Part shown: positions 1-7,307 of the stretch, one piece after another
Position numbering within the stretch: the stretch's first letter is position 1
Layout: each line of letters starts with the position of its first letter
Source: a virus
Length of the DNA stretch: 32,954 nucleotides
Strand: one strand, 5' to 3'
Virus record (IMG/VR): IMGVR_UViG_3300003690_000034
Coordinates: 1-32,954 of that record
Translations under genes and position numbers: made by a program
The notes under the pieces: generated by a model
What the model was told of the DNA's origin: nothing
Database searches by the model: none
The model's input: only the letters and a program-made list of their open reading frames with translations

Positions 1-1
1 T

Positions 2-1666
2 GCTTTAAGCGGCAGTGCCATATTCTTCGACGGAGAGGCAAAACTCACTCAAGGTGCGATAATATATGACGATCAGCAGCTTCTTTTTGGCAGCGATGAT
101 GATGCTTCTATAGAATACGATGAAGATGGAGAAGATATGTTGATCATTTCTGGCTCTCACGTAGGCGGCGACGGCGGCATCATATTGAAGGGCCCCGCCG
201 TCGACGTTCAGTGCGACTTGCTCATAATCGATGACAAAAAGCTTCTTTTTGGCTCAGATGATGATGCAGCCATAGAATATGACGAAGATGGAACCAACAG
301 GCTTATAATTTCCGGCTCTACAGCTGGTATTAATATTTCTGGCAGTCTTCATATAAATGAAATTGGCCCACATGGAATTCCAAGTGGCTCAGTTCCTGGC
401 CCTGGAAGTTATTTATGTCTTAATGCTAGCCGTCAAGTAGTTTTAACTACGCTTGTACACGGCGGCGGCGGCGGTAGCACCAATGCTGGCGGATCTGATA
501 CTCAATTACAATACAACAATGGAGGCACTGCATTTGGAGGAGTTGCATCTTTAACTTATAATGATGGCACGGGACACTTAACTATTATCGATGATAAATT
601 GCTTTATTTCGGCACAGGCAATGATGCTTCCATAGAATACGATGAAAATGGAGAAGATATGTTAATCATTTCTGGCTCCCATGGAGGCAGCTTTGGCGGC
701 ATTATATTGAAGGGCCCCGTCGTTGACGTTCAGTGCGACTTGCTCATAATCGATGACAAAAAGCTTCTTTTTGGCTCAGATGATGATGCTTCCATAGAAT
801 ACGATGAAAATGGAGATGATATGTTAATCATTTCTGGTTCCCACGGAGGCAGCTTTGGCGGCATTGTATTAAAGGGCCCCGTCGTTGATGTTGAGTGCAA
901 CTTGCTCATAATCGATGACAAAAAGCTTCTTTTTGGCTCAGATGATGATGCTTCTATGGAATATGATGAAGATGGAGAAGATATGTTGATCATTTCTGGC
1001 TCTCACGTAGGCGGAGATGGCGGTATTATATTGAAGGGCCCCGCCGTCGACGTTCAGTGCGACTTGCTCATAATCGATGACAAAAAGCTTCTTTTTGGCT
1101 CAGATGATGATGCTTCTATAGAATACGACGAAGACGGAACGAATAGGCTTATAATTGATGGTCCTACTGCGGGTATTGAAATTAGTGGCAGTGTACATAT
1201 GTCTGGTAATATTGTTTATGGTCAACCAACAATTTTACCTAATAACACTGGAACTGGTGAAGTTGTTTATTTCGGTACAGGATCCGGCCCTCTCGACGCT
1301 GGGGCGCTTTATTACTTAAATGCAGACGGCGGTTGGGCCAGCGCATCTGCGCACGCAACAGGTTCTGGCAATGATACAATGTTGGCAATATCTATTGGCG
1401 CGACTCCAGGGACAAATGGAATGTTAACTCGTGGATATTTTGATATAACAACACATTATCAAAGCGAGTTTAAAACAGGATCAGTTGTTTACATCGCTTC
1501 AGCATCTGATGGTCACCTGGGAGACATCGCCGCCACCAACGCGGGCGCCATGAGCGGAGCTGCACCAGCTGCATCTGATAGTTATGCACGCATTGTTGGC
1601 CACGCAACAGACACTGCTAACGTTATTTATTTTAACCCTTCAAGCGACTGGGTGGAAATTATATAA
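2..1666 (+). CDS. Tail fibre / adhesin with 54-aa repeats (5' end outside window)
   Basis: The frame is open from the left edge, so this is the C-terminal 554 residues of a longer protein; the first internal Met (137) is not a start. It contains 54-residue repeats built around LLFGSDDDASIEYDEDG, followed by a LIISGS strand and a KGP-VDVQC-LLII strand. The pattern suggests a beta-rich fibre shaft, probably trimeric. A Gly-rich hinge (about 465-480) precedes SDTQLQYNNGGTAFGG, a motif common in phage tail-fibre proteins. The last 140 residues are non-repetitive and Ala/Gly/Ser-rich, as in fibre tips or attachment domains. By family analogy it is a virion surface fibre for host recognition. The next gene starts one base after the stop. 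I cannot say whether it is a tail or a head fibre. Confidence 0.75.
   Translation, partial: ALSGSAIFFDGEAKLTQGAIIYDDQQLLFGSDDDASIEYDEDGEDMLIISGSHVGGDGGIILKGPAVDVQCDLLIIDDKKLLFGSDDDAAIEYDEDGTNRLIISGSTAGINISGSLHINEIGPHGIPSGSVPGPGSYLCLNASRQVVLTTLVHGGGGGSTNAGGSDTQLQYNNGGTAFGGVASLTYNDGTGHLTIIDDKLLYFGTGNDASIEYDENGEDMLIISGSHGGSFGGIILKGPVVDVQCDLLIIDDKKLLFGSDDDASIEYDENGDDMLIISGSHGGSFGGIVLKGPVVDVECNLLIIDDKKLLFGSDDDASMEYDEDGEDMLIISGSHVGGDGGIILKGPAVDVQCDLLIIDDKKLLFGSDDDASIEYDEDGTNRLIIDGPTAGIEISGSVHMSGNIVYGQPTILPNNTGTGEVVYFGTGSGPLDAGALYYLNADGGWASASAHATGSGNDTMLAISIGATPGTNGMLTRGYFDITTHYQSEFKTGSVVYIASASDGHLGDIAATNAGAMSGAAPAASDSYARIVGHATDTANVIYFNPSSDWVEII
68..229 (+). repeat. 162-bp coding repeat, isolated upstream copy
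   Basis: One 54-codon unit (DDQQLLFG to DLLII), followed at 230 by a terminal half unit ending in ISGS. Its DNA is close to identical to the unit at 914-1075 over most of its length, which suggests recent duplication or gene conversion within the fibre gene. Confidence 0.85.
590..1075 (+). repeat. Three tandem 162-bp coding repeats
   Basis: Units at 590-751, 752-913 and 914-1075, each 54 codons, followed by a terminal half unit from 1076. The stretch beginning CTCATAATCGATGAC recurs at 221, 743, 905 and 1067, an exact 162-bp period for the last three. The variable part is the loop between LIISGS and IILKGP (HVGGDGG or HGGSFGG). Unit number could change by unequal recombination and so alter shaft length. 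Confidence 0.9.
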
Positions 1667-1667
1667 T

Positions 1668-2096
1668 ATGAAAAAAACACAATTAAAGAAAGCACTTAAA
1701 CCTATCATAAGAGAATGTATACAAGAAGCATTAATTGAGGAAGGGCTTCTTTCTAAAATAATTTCTGAAGTTATTAAAGGCACTCAGCCATTACTTAACA
1801 ATAACTCTTATATAAAGGAAAATCAAAAAGCAAAAGAATCAGAACAAATAGAACAAAAAAGACTTCTAGAAGAAAGATGGGAAGAAGAAAGAGAAAGAAA
1901 GAGAAAGCTTTTAGATGCTACTGGGTTACAAGCAGATATTTTTGAAGGAACACAGCCGCTTTCTACGGCTGGAAATATTAACGAGTCTTCACTAGCTTCA
2001 GGACCACTGGCTGGTACAGATCCTAACGATGCAGGCGTAGACATATCTGGAATAATCGCTCTTGGTGGAAATCGCTGGAAACACCTTGTTGAGTAA
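1668..2096 (+). CDS. Small coiled-coil protein with N-terminal IIRE motif
   Basis: 142 aa. I start it at ATG 1668, one base after the fibre stop; an in-frame extension to 1584 would lie wholly inside the fibre gene. Residues 6-26 form an amphipathic helix (LKKALKPIIRECIQEALIEE) of the same type as two helices in the protein at 16426. Residues about 55-85 are a charged, probable coiled coil. GTQPL occurs twice (about 38 and 93). The C-terminus is low complexity and ends GNRWKHLVE. No family recognised. Its position next to a fibre suggests a virion or fibre-associated protein. I-x-E/A and I-x-E/G sites at residues 18-26 fit the T4 prohead-protease consensus. Fragments of the C-terminus recur at 2939-2974. 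Confidence 0.7.
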   Translation: MKKTQLKKALKPIIRECIQEALIEEGLLSKIISEVIKGTQPLLNNNSYIKENQKAKESEQIEQKRLLEERWEEERERKRKLLDATGLQADIFEGTQPLSTAGNINESSLASGPLAGTDPNDAGVDISGIIALGGNRWKHLVE

Positions 2097-2106
2097 GGAA
2101 CATAAT

Positions 2107-2343
2107 ATGCCAAAAAGACCAATTAATATTGAAATAACACCGAAATATAAAGACGAACCTCTTGATAAAATGATTAGGCGATTTTCTAAAAGAGTTAAAA
2201 AAGAAAGAATTATTGAAAAGTTTATTGAAAAAAGAAGATACGAAAAGCCTTCTGTTAAAAGAAAGCGCGAGAAACACAGAAAAAAAAGAGTTTTAGAAAA
2301 ATTACACATTGAAAGAAAAAATAAAGAAAAAACAAGAAAATAG
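2107..2343 (+). CDS. rpsU: Phage-encoded ribosomal protein bS21 homologue
   Basis: 78 aa, very basic. The core EPLDKMIRRF (17-26), then RRYEKPSVKRKREK (43-56) and a Lys/Arg-rich tail match the bS21 pattern (E. coli has EPFDVALRRF and YEKPTTERKRAK). Length also fits (bS21 is about 70 aa). ATG 2107 has AAGGA (2095-2099) in front; an in-frame extension to 2062 would overlap the previous gene and is unneeded. bS21 sits on the 30S platform near the anti-Shine-Dalgarno region, and phage copies reported in aquatic phages are thought to replace the host protein and bias initiation. Placement among virion genes implies late expression. Its first nine residues are repeated in the decayed copy at 2985. 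Confidence 0.85.
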   Translation: MPKRPINIEITPKYKDEPLDKMIRRFSKRVKKERIIEKFIEKRRYEKPSVKRKREKHRKKRVLEKLHIERKNKEKTRK

Positions 2344-2395
2344 ATAAAAAAAAAACTAATTAATAGTACAAATTGATTAATCTAAGGAGAGAAAT

Positions 2396-2806
2396 ATGTC
2401 ACATTATAAAACTGGTCTTCGAAATGTTGGCTCCTATCAAGTTTCGGGCCATCCATACGTAACAGGATCAGAGTTGTTGTATAATGGCGAGGAAATAAAA
2501 GTTTCCTTTCCTTTTGTTACCAAGGCAGTTACTATAATTAATTCAGGATCAGCAACGATATATACATATTTTAATTCAACTAGTTCAACCAATGACAATA
2601 CCGGTAGAATTATTGCTGGAAAACATTATATTTCTTTGGACGCTGATGAACAAAACGTAACATTTAACGTAAAATGCAAAGAAATTTATGTACAGCTGGC
2701 TCATGGCAAAGCGGGTACACTACAAGGATTTGAATGTTTTGCTGAATTAACTAACGTACCTACATCTAGTATGTATGTGCTGACTGGTTCTGGTTTAACA
2801 GACTAG
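2396..2806 (+). CDS. Small predicted virion protein
   Basis: 136 aa, strong AAGGAGAG site before ATG 2396. It begins MSHYKTGLRNVGSYQVSG and is rich in alternating beta-type segments (VTIINSGSATIYTYF, ITSLD-like strands, VKCKEIYVQLAHG), with Ser/Thr/Gly turns and no signal peptide or membrane segment. That composition and its position between a fibre gene and a lectin-fold gene suggest a small beta-sandwich structural protein such as a fibre accessory or decoration protein. I recognise no specific family, so the role is inferred from context only. Confidence 0.6.
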   Translation: MSHYKTGLRNVGSYQVSGHPYVTGSELLYNGEEIKVSFPFVTKAVTIINSGSATIYTYFNSTSSTNDNTGRIIAGKHYISLDADEQNVTFNVKCKEIYVQLAHGKAGTLQGFECFAELTNVPTSSMYVLTGSGLTD

Positions 2807-2819
2807 GAGATATACATAC

Positions 2820-2897
2820 ATGGGGTTTAAATCAAGTCCAAGCGATATAGCTGGGCCAGTGATGAACTTTCCCGATTACGTCATGGAAACAGAATAA
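2820..2897 (+). CDS. Possible 25-aa small ORF or truncated gene start
   Basis: ATG 2820 follows TAGGAGATATACATAC, a good Shine-Dalgarno site overlapping the stop of the previous gene. It encodes 25 residues beginning MGFKSSPSDIAGPVMNFPD and stops at 2895-2897. The strong initiation signal but very short product suggests the surviving 5' end of a gene whose body was lost, since decayed sequence follows directly. A functional micropeptide is possible but unsupported. Confidence 0.35.
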   Translation: MGFKSSPSDIAGPVMNFPDYVMETE

Positions 2898-2903
2898 ATA
2901 TAA

Positions 2904-2974
2904 ATGATTTAAGGAATATCCTTATAGAATAGATTAATATTAGCGGAAACCGCTGGAAACATCTAGTTAGATAA
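2904..2974 (+). pseudogene. Remnant of the 142-aa gene (C-terminal end)
   Basis: The reading 2939-2974 encodes ISGNRWKHLVR then a stop, matching the end GGNRWKHLVE of the gene at 1668-2096. DNA identity continues across the intergenic spacer into the bS21-like start at 2985. Just upstream, 2909-2932 reads LRNILIE and a stop, which resembles a degraded IIREEL-type helix. CTTATAGAATAGATTAATATTA (2921-2942) recurs at 4139-4160 with one mismatch. Confidence 0.7.
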
Positions 2975-2984
2975 GGGATATGAT

Positions 2985-3092
2985 ATGCCAAAAAGACCAA
3001 TTAATATTGAAGTAAAATCTTCAAAACCAGTTTCACATTATACATTTAAAAATATAGGCAATGGTGTTAATTTACGGAGAGATTCACAATGA
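2985..3092 (+). pseudogene. bS21 5' fragment fused to unrelated 35-aa reading frame
   Basis: ATG 2985 opens MPKRPINIE, identical to the first nine residues of bS21 at 2107, and then diverges to VKSSKPVSHYTFKN before stopping at 3090-3092. None of the bS21 core is present, so it cannot be ribosomal. Its stop overlaps the start of the LamG gene as ATGA, so ribosomes finishing this ORF could re-initiate there. It may therefore survive as a translational leader. Bases 3011-3047 recur at 4061-4097 at about 31 of 37 positions. Confidence 0.65.
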
Positions 3093-3994
3093 GTAATCTT
3101 CCTCGTAATATCAAAAAGATGGGAGCTGTTGCAGCTGATAATGTTAAAAAAATTATAACTGCAACACCGCTGAATACTAAAAGTGGTGGATGGCAAGGCA
3201 GCCGGATGCCAACTACCATCTCGTGTAAATATTGTGTTCAATTGGATGGTTCGAATGAATGGTTTAGTATAGATCACCACGCCGATTTTAATTTCGAGTA
3301 TAATAGTGCATTCAGTATGTCTGCTTGGCTATACACTAGTACCACTGTGCCAATGGGGGTTTTTGGCAAATATAACGATGGCGACGCCTACCCCGGCGGA
3401 AGCGATGATTACCGTGGTTGGGGTTTCCAGATAAAGAGCAATGTCTCCAAGAGCGTGGAACCAATGTGGTACATAGTTAGCGACTGGTCCAACCCGGCAG
3501 CCTGTTGCCGATCCAATCTTGGCATCACCTCTGGGTGGCATCACGTTGTGATGACCCGCAATACAGCCGCCAATGTAGCAGGTATGAATATCTATATGGA
3601 TGGCGCCGCTCAGACTGTCGTTGAGTATTTGAACGACAACTTGGGCACAAATTCGATAACCAATGACAATCCGCTGGCTATCGGTCGCGACGGCGACGAC
3701 GGGACGGCCGATTTTCTTGGCTACCTGACCGAATGCTCAATGTGGAACAAGGAGCTATCAGCCGCTGAAGTTTCTGAGATTTACAACGGGGGCGTGCCAA
3801 CTAATCTACTGGGACACTCTGCTCAAAGTGATTTGATTAGTTGGTGGCGTTTTGGCGACAACCCTAGCGATGATTCAACTTCATCTGATAGTGACGCCCG
3901 CGTTTATGACCTCAAAAACTCACACCATGCAGTACCAAAGAACACGGAAGTTGCAGATACCTGGGTGCCTGTCGGCTCAAGCCTTGGCAACTAA
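3089..3994 (+). CDS. LamG / concanavalin A-like jelly-roll protein (probable adhesin)
   Basis: 301 aa. After about 45 residues of AT-rich N-terminal sequence comes a LamG-like domain: VQLDGSNEWFSI, a SAFSMSAWLY strand, GWHHVVMTRN (about 152-161), NIYMDGAAQTV, PLAIGRDGDDGTADFLGYL, and the closing MWNKELSAAEVSEIYNGG with LISWWRFGD. This is the usual order of the Laminin_G_3 (jelly-roll) family, found in phage adhesins and glycan-binding proteins. The start overlaps the upstream ORF stop by ATGA; GGAGAG lies 8 bases before it. GC is much higher than the flanks (about 62% in 3661-3720, about 18% in 4141-4200, counted by hand), suggesting recent acquisition. Probably a surface receptor- or glycan-binding protein. 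Confidence 0.8.
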   Translation: MSNLPRNIKKMGAVAADNVKKIITATPLNTKSGGWQGSRMPTTISCKYCVQLDGSNEWFSIDHHADFNFEYNSAFSMSAWLYTSTTVPMGVFGKYNDGDAYPGGSDDYRGWGFQIKSNVSKSVEPMWYIVSDWSNPAACCRSNLGITSGWHHVVMTRNTAANVAGMNIYMDGAAQTVVEYLNDNLGTNSITNDNPLAIGRDGDDGTADFLGYLTECSMWNKELSAAEVSEIYNGGVPTNLLGHSAQSDLISWWRFGDNPSDDSTSSDSDARVYDLKNSHHAVPKNTEVADTWVPVGSSLGN

Positions 3995-4189
3995 TAGAAA
4001 CGGTCAAGTATCAGATATAGATATTTTGAAAAAAACCATAGGAGTTAATTAATAATAGCAAGTTGAATCCTCAAAACCAGTTTTATATTATACATTGGAG
4101 ATGATAAAACGACTTCAACTAATAATTCAAGAAATGTTCTTATGGAATAGATTAATATTATAGCTATTTAAGGGCTATTAATAAAAGTT
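3995..4189 (+). pseudogene. Gene debris: displaced C-terminus and degraded repeats
   Basis: No intact gene. Immediately after the LamG stop, another frame reads NGQVSDIDILKKTIGVN and ends at 4050-4052, looking like an orphan C-terminus. Bases 4061-4097 repeat 3011-3047. Bases 4101-4163 encode a 20-aa frame (MIKRLQLIIQEMFLW...) resembling the LQRIIKEELQIVLE helix of the protein at 16426. Bases 4139-4160 repeat 2921-2942. The stretch is therefore a second decayed copy of the cassette seen before the LamG gene. Confidence 0.6.
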
Positions 4190-4204
4190 AATACTATTTA
4201 TTTT
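4190..4204 (+). promoter_or_regulatory. Recurrent ACTATTTA element before scaffold gene
   Basis: AATACTATTTA, 33 bases before the scaffold start. The same core lies before several other late-type genes (7221, 11069, 14161, 15959, 27472). It is a candidate late promoter or processing element, with no direct functional evidence. Confidence 0.4.
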
Positions 4205-4233
4205 TGCAAGTTATGTCTTTTAAGGGGTTAATT

Positions 4234-5352
4234 ATGTCAAACATGCTCGAACAAGCCATTATCGATGCGCAAGCTTTAAAAGAAGCTGCAATTAAAAATG
4301 CCGAAACAGCAATTGTAGAGCATTATGCATTAGATATCAAAGAGGCAGTTGAAAGACTGCTTGAACAGCCAGAAGAAGAGCTGGGTCTGGAACCTGAAAC
4401 CGGCACAGAAGAAACTGAATTTACTAAACAAGTACCTCATGCAGCAGTTGAAGGCGAAGATTTTGCCCCTGGCGAAGATCAGCCACTTGAAATTGATTTC
4501 AACGAGTTGCAAGCAAGATTAGAAGAGGAAGAAGAAGAAATTGCTGTTAATGGCGCTGAAGAAATGGTCGACCGGGAAGAAGAATTAGCCTCTGAATTGG
4601 CTCCAGAAGAAGAAGGAGAGATGTCACTACAAGAAGCATCGCTTTATGAGATTATAAGTGAAATTAGCAAAGAAGACGGCTTCAATCTTAAAGAAGCAGA
4701 AATTGAAGCAATGCTAAAAGATATTTTAGCAGAAGACGAAGCAGAAGAGACTCTCGACGAAGCAGAAGAAACTCTTGATGGAGTAGAAGAGACTCTCGAC
4801 GAAGCAGAAGAAGCCGAAGAAGAAGACGAAGACCTTCCAGGTGAGCAAGAAAAAATAGATGTTGCAGAACCTAAAGGCAAAATTACTGCTGCAGATTTTA
4901 AAAAATTACGACAAAACGAATCCCTTATTAAAGAAAATAAACAACTTTTAAAATCAGCAGATACACATAAAGATCAAATTAAAACTCTTAAAGAACAAAA
5001 CAATAAATATCGATCACTAATGAATGTAATAAAAGAGAAACTTAACGAAGTTAATCTTTCAAATGCAAAATTATTATATACAAATCGTATTTTAACTAGC
5101 GACTCCTTAAATGAGCGGCAAAAAAATAAAATTGTCGAAGCAGTTACAAATACAAAAACCGTCGAAGAAACAAAAACTATCTTCGACACCCTTCAAAGTA
5201 CAGTGGGCAGCGTCTCAGCTAAGAGAGAGCCAAAATCGCTGAGCGAAGTGGTGAGTAAGCGTTCTGCAGCATTTTTACCTCGTAGAGAGGAAAAGAGGGA
5301 AGATCCCTTTGCTGCAAGAATGAAAATTTTAGCAGGGATTAAAAAGAATTAA
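4234..5352 (+). CDS. 22: Prohead core scaffold protein, gp22-like
   Basis: 372 aa from ATG 4234, which follows TAAGGGG by 6 bases; upstream TTG 4204 and ATG 4213 in frame lack such a site. The N-terminal helix (MLEQAIIDAQALKEAAIKN) is followed by about 170 very acidic residues, then a helical, coiled-coil C-terminal half (about 220-330) and a basic tail (FLPRREEKREDPFAARMKIL). Extreme Glu content, helical character and position directly before the capsid gene match T4 gp22, the internal scaffold cleaved by the prohead protease during maturation. Gene 21 protease is not beside it, unlike T4, and must lie elsewhere. Assignment rests on composition and synteny more than sequence similarity. Confidence 0.75.
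   Translation: MSNMLEQAIIDAQALKEAAIKNAETAIVEHYALDIKEAVERLLEQPEEELGLEPETGTEETEFTKQVPHAAVEGEDFAPGEDQPLEIDFNELQARLEEEEEEIAVNGAEEMVDREEELASELAPEEEGEMSLQEASLYEIISEISKEDGFNLKEAEIEAMLKDILAEDEAEETLDEAEETLDGVEETLDEAEEAEEEDEDLPGEQEKIDVAEPKGKITAADFKKLRQNESLIKENKQLLKSADTHKDQIKTLKEQNNKYRSLMNVIKEKLNEVNLSNAKLLYTNRILTSDSLNERQKNKIVEAVTNTKTVEETKTIFDTLQSTVGSVSAKREPKSLSEVVSKRSAAFLPRREEKREDPFAARMKILAGIKKN
4744..4806 (+). repeat. Three 21-bp coding repeats in acidic scaffold segment
   Basis: Three heptapeptide units EETLDEA, EETLDGV, EETLDEA; the first and third are identical in DNA (4744-4764 and 4786-4806). They extend the acidic helical region and probably arose by slippage. Confidence 0.8.
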
Positions 5353-5374
5353 ATTTTAAAAGGAGGAAAAAAAA

Positions 5375-7153
5375 ATGTCAATTCTTGATAAATTAACAGA
5401 AGGTATCGTTAATCGCGATATGAAAAAAGAAGGCGCTGCACTACTTAATAAATGGGAAAAAACAGGTCTTCTTGAAGGTTTAAATAATGAGCAACAACGC
5501 TATACTATGGCAAGATTGCTTGAAAACCAGGCAAAAGAACTTCTTCGTGAAGCTAGTACATTATCAACTGGTGGAGATGTTGAAGGTTTTGCCGCAGTAG
5601 CGTTCCCAATTGTCCGTCGTGTTTTCGGCGGCTTGATCGCTAATGATTTAGTCTCGGTACAGCCGATGAGTCTCCCTTCGGGTCTCATCTTCTTCCTTGA
5701 CTTCACTTTCTCCAGCCCACCTGGATCTAAGGGTGCTGCTGGTGCAGAAAATAATAAATCTCTATATGGTGGCCAACGAGTTGGTCAGGAGATAACTGGT
5801 GGTGTTAGCCTTGCCGACGCAGAGGGTAATAATACTTCTCGTCAGGATTCTGGCTTCTATAACCTTTCAAATGGTTATTCTTCAGCAACTGGTTCTTCAA
5901 CCGTTGATGTTACGCTTGTTGCGTCCGGTACCGCTGGTACAGACTATAGCGCTAAACTTGAGCGTCATAATTTCACTTCTGGTTACGAAGACTTAGGTCG
6001 GTTAACTCGTTGGGATCCAGATCTTTCTGGAACGGTTGTTGCAGTTGGTCGTATTTCTGCAACCGATTCTGGTTGGACCAACCTTAACACGGATAACTTG
6101 GTCACTCTTCACACTACTGGTGCTAGCGGTGACGGCAATGGAATGATGATTCGAAGGCTTAGTGTAAAAGATCCTGTTACTGCTGGTTATTACCTTGTTG
6201 TACATGCAGCTACTGGTTCTGAAAGTGCTGTAGTCCTTGGAGATCTATATAAAGGTGAAACCATATTTACGCATGCTATTGTAGATCCATTCAGCACGAC
6301 ACGACAAGCTGGTGGCACAAATGCTCTTGGTTCCGTTGTGGCTGATACTGGCTGGGGTCTTGAAAAAGCATCAGAAATTCCAGAAATCGATATCAAAGTC
6401 GATTCAGTATCTGTTACGGCGATGACTAAAAAGCTCAAAGCCAAGTGGACTCCGGAGTTGGGTCAAGACCTTAATGCTTATCACAACTTGGATGCCGAAG
6501 TTGAGCTTACGTCAATTCTTTCTGAGCAAATTGCTCTTGAGATTGATCGTGAGATTCTCGAAGATCTGCTTAAGGGCGCACAGGGTGCCACTTATTACTG
6601 GTCACGCTCTCCAGGACTATTTCTCCGAAGAGATACCGGTAAAGAGATTGGTGCTTCTTCTGCCGCGCCTGATTTCACGGGTACGGTTTCAGAGTGGTAC
6701 GAGACTCTTGCAGAAACTATTAATGATGTTTCTGCGGCGATTCACCGTAAAACTCTACGAGGTGGCGCAAACTTCCTTGTAACCAGCCCAGAAGTTGCTA
6801 ATATTCTTGAATTTACTAGCGGCTTCCGCGCTAATTTAACTCACGACGATGATCGTGGTACTGTTGGTGCAATTAAGGTTGGTAATGTAAGCAAGAAATG
6901 GGATGTTTATGTTGACCCATATTTCCCGCGTAATCTTGTTTTAGTTGGACGTAAGGGTAATAGCTTCCTTGAGAGTGGCTATGTTTACTCGCCTTATGTA
7001 CCGCTGCAAGTTACTCCCACTATCTTTGGTACGGAAGACTTCGTACCGCGTAAGGGTGTCATGACCCGTTACGCCAAGAAGATGGTACGACCTGACATGT
7101 ATGGTGTTGTCATTGTACGTGGCTTGCTTGGAGAAGCTGGCGCAACTAGCTAA
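5375..7153 (+). CDS. 23: Major capsid protein, gp23-like
   Basis: 592 aa (T4 gp23 is 521), with a very strong AGGAGG site before ATG 5375. Diagnostic gp23 segments are FAAVAFPIVRRVFGGLIAND (about 72-91), VSVQPMSLPSGLIFFLDF (about 93-110), the KLKAKWTPELGQDLNAYHNL helix near 355, and the C-terminal VDPYFPRNLVLVGRKG with VRPDMYGVVIVRGLLGE. Forms the HK97-fold shell. The first 60 residues look like a removable propeptide; LRE/A at 57-60 fits the L/I-x-E cleavage consensus of T4 prohead protease (inferred). A Gly/Thr/Ser-rich stretch at about 115-300 is the likely inserted surface domain and accounts for the extra length. A strong terminator follows, consistent with very high expression. Confidence 0.93.
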   Translation: MSILDKLTEGIVNRDMKKEGAALLNKWEKTGLLEGLNNEQQRYTMARLLENQAKELLREASTLSTGGDVEGFAAVAFPIVRRVFGGLIANDLVSVQPMSLPSGLIFFLDFTFSSPPGSKGAAGAENNKSLYGGQRVGQEITGGVSLADAEGNNTSRQDSGFYNLSNGYSSATGSSTVDVTLVASGTAGTDYSAKLERHNFTSGYEDLGRLTRWDPDLSGTVVAVGRISATDSGWTNLNTDNLVTLHTTGASGDGNGMMIRRLSVKDPVTAGYYLVVHAATGSESAVVLGDLYKGETIFTHAIVDPFSTTRQAGGTNALGSVVADTGWGLEKASEIPEIDIKVDSVSVTAMTKKLKAKWTPELGQDLNAYHNLDAEVELTSILSEQIALEIDREILEDLLKGAQGATYYWSRSPGLFLRRDTGKEIGASSAAPDFTGTVSEWYETLAETINDVSAAIHRKTLRGGANFLVTSPEVANILEFTSGFRANLTHDDDRGTVGAIKVGNVSKKWDVYVDPYFPRNLVLVGRKGNSFLESGYVYSPYVPLQVTPTIFGTEDFVPRKGVMTRYAKKMVRPDMYGVVIVRGLLGEAGATS

Positions 7154-7177
7154 ACCAAACTAACTTAGTTTAGTACT

Positions 7178-7215
7178 AAACCCCGATTTCTTTCGAGAGG
7201 TCGGGGTTTTCTTTT
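7178..7215 (+). terminator. Intrinsic terminator after capsid gene
   Basis: Perfect 9-bp stem AAACCCCGA (7178-7186) / TCGGGGTTT (7201-7209) with a 14-base loop, followed by a T-rich tract to 7215. The loop core TTTCTTTCGAGAGG resembles that of the terminator at 7909. Confidence 0.9.
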
Positions 7216-7220
7216 ATCTA

Positions 7221-7235
7221 AATACTATTTATAAG
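7221..7235 (+). promoter_or_regulatory. Recurrent ACTATTTA element after capsid terminator
   Basis: AATACTATTTATAAG lies directly after the terminator and at the head of the structured leader of the next gene, exactly where a new transcript would have to begin. This is the best positional support for the motif being a promoter. Confidence 0.45.
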
Positions 7236-7237
7236 CA

Positions 7238-7307
7238 GAATCGAAAGATTCGTTACCTTGTTATTGGGTGGGCATTATATGACCCATCTCCATTCTATAA
7301 CAGAATG
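7238..7307 (+). promoter_or_regulatory. Three-hairpin 5' leader of the decoration gene
   Basis: Three short hairpins in a row: GAATC-GAAA-GATTC (7238-7251, GNRA-type loop), TGGGT/ACCCA (7265-7286) and CATTCT-ATAAC-AGAATG (7291-7307). They fill the untranslated space between the capsid terminator and the next gene. Possible roles are mRNA stabilisation or translational control of an abundant virion protein. No known RNA family recognised. Confidence 0.45.

Noticed and set aside
68-1180. CRISPR-like array from the regular 162-bp repeats
   Set aside because: Repeats are in frame, contiguous and protein-coding with no unique spacers.
1584-1667. Longer start for the 142-aa protein
   Set aside because: The extension is entirely within the fibre gene in another frame; ATG 1668 directly after the fibre stop is the natural start.
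4204-4233. TTG/ATG starts upstream of the scaffold gene
   Set aside because: No Shine-Dalgarno before them, while ATG 4234 has TAAGGGG at good distance.
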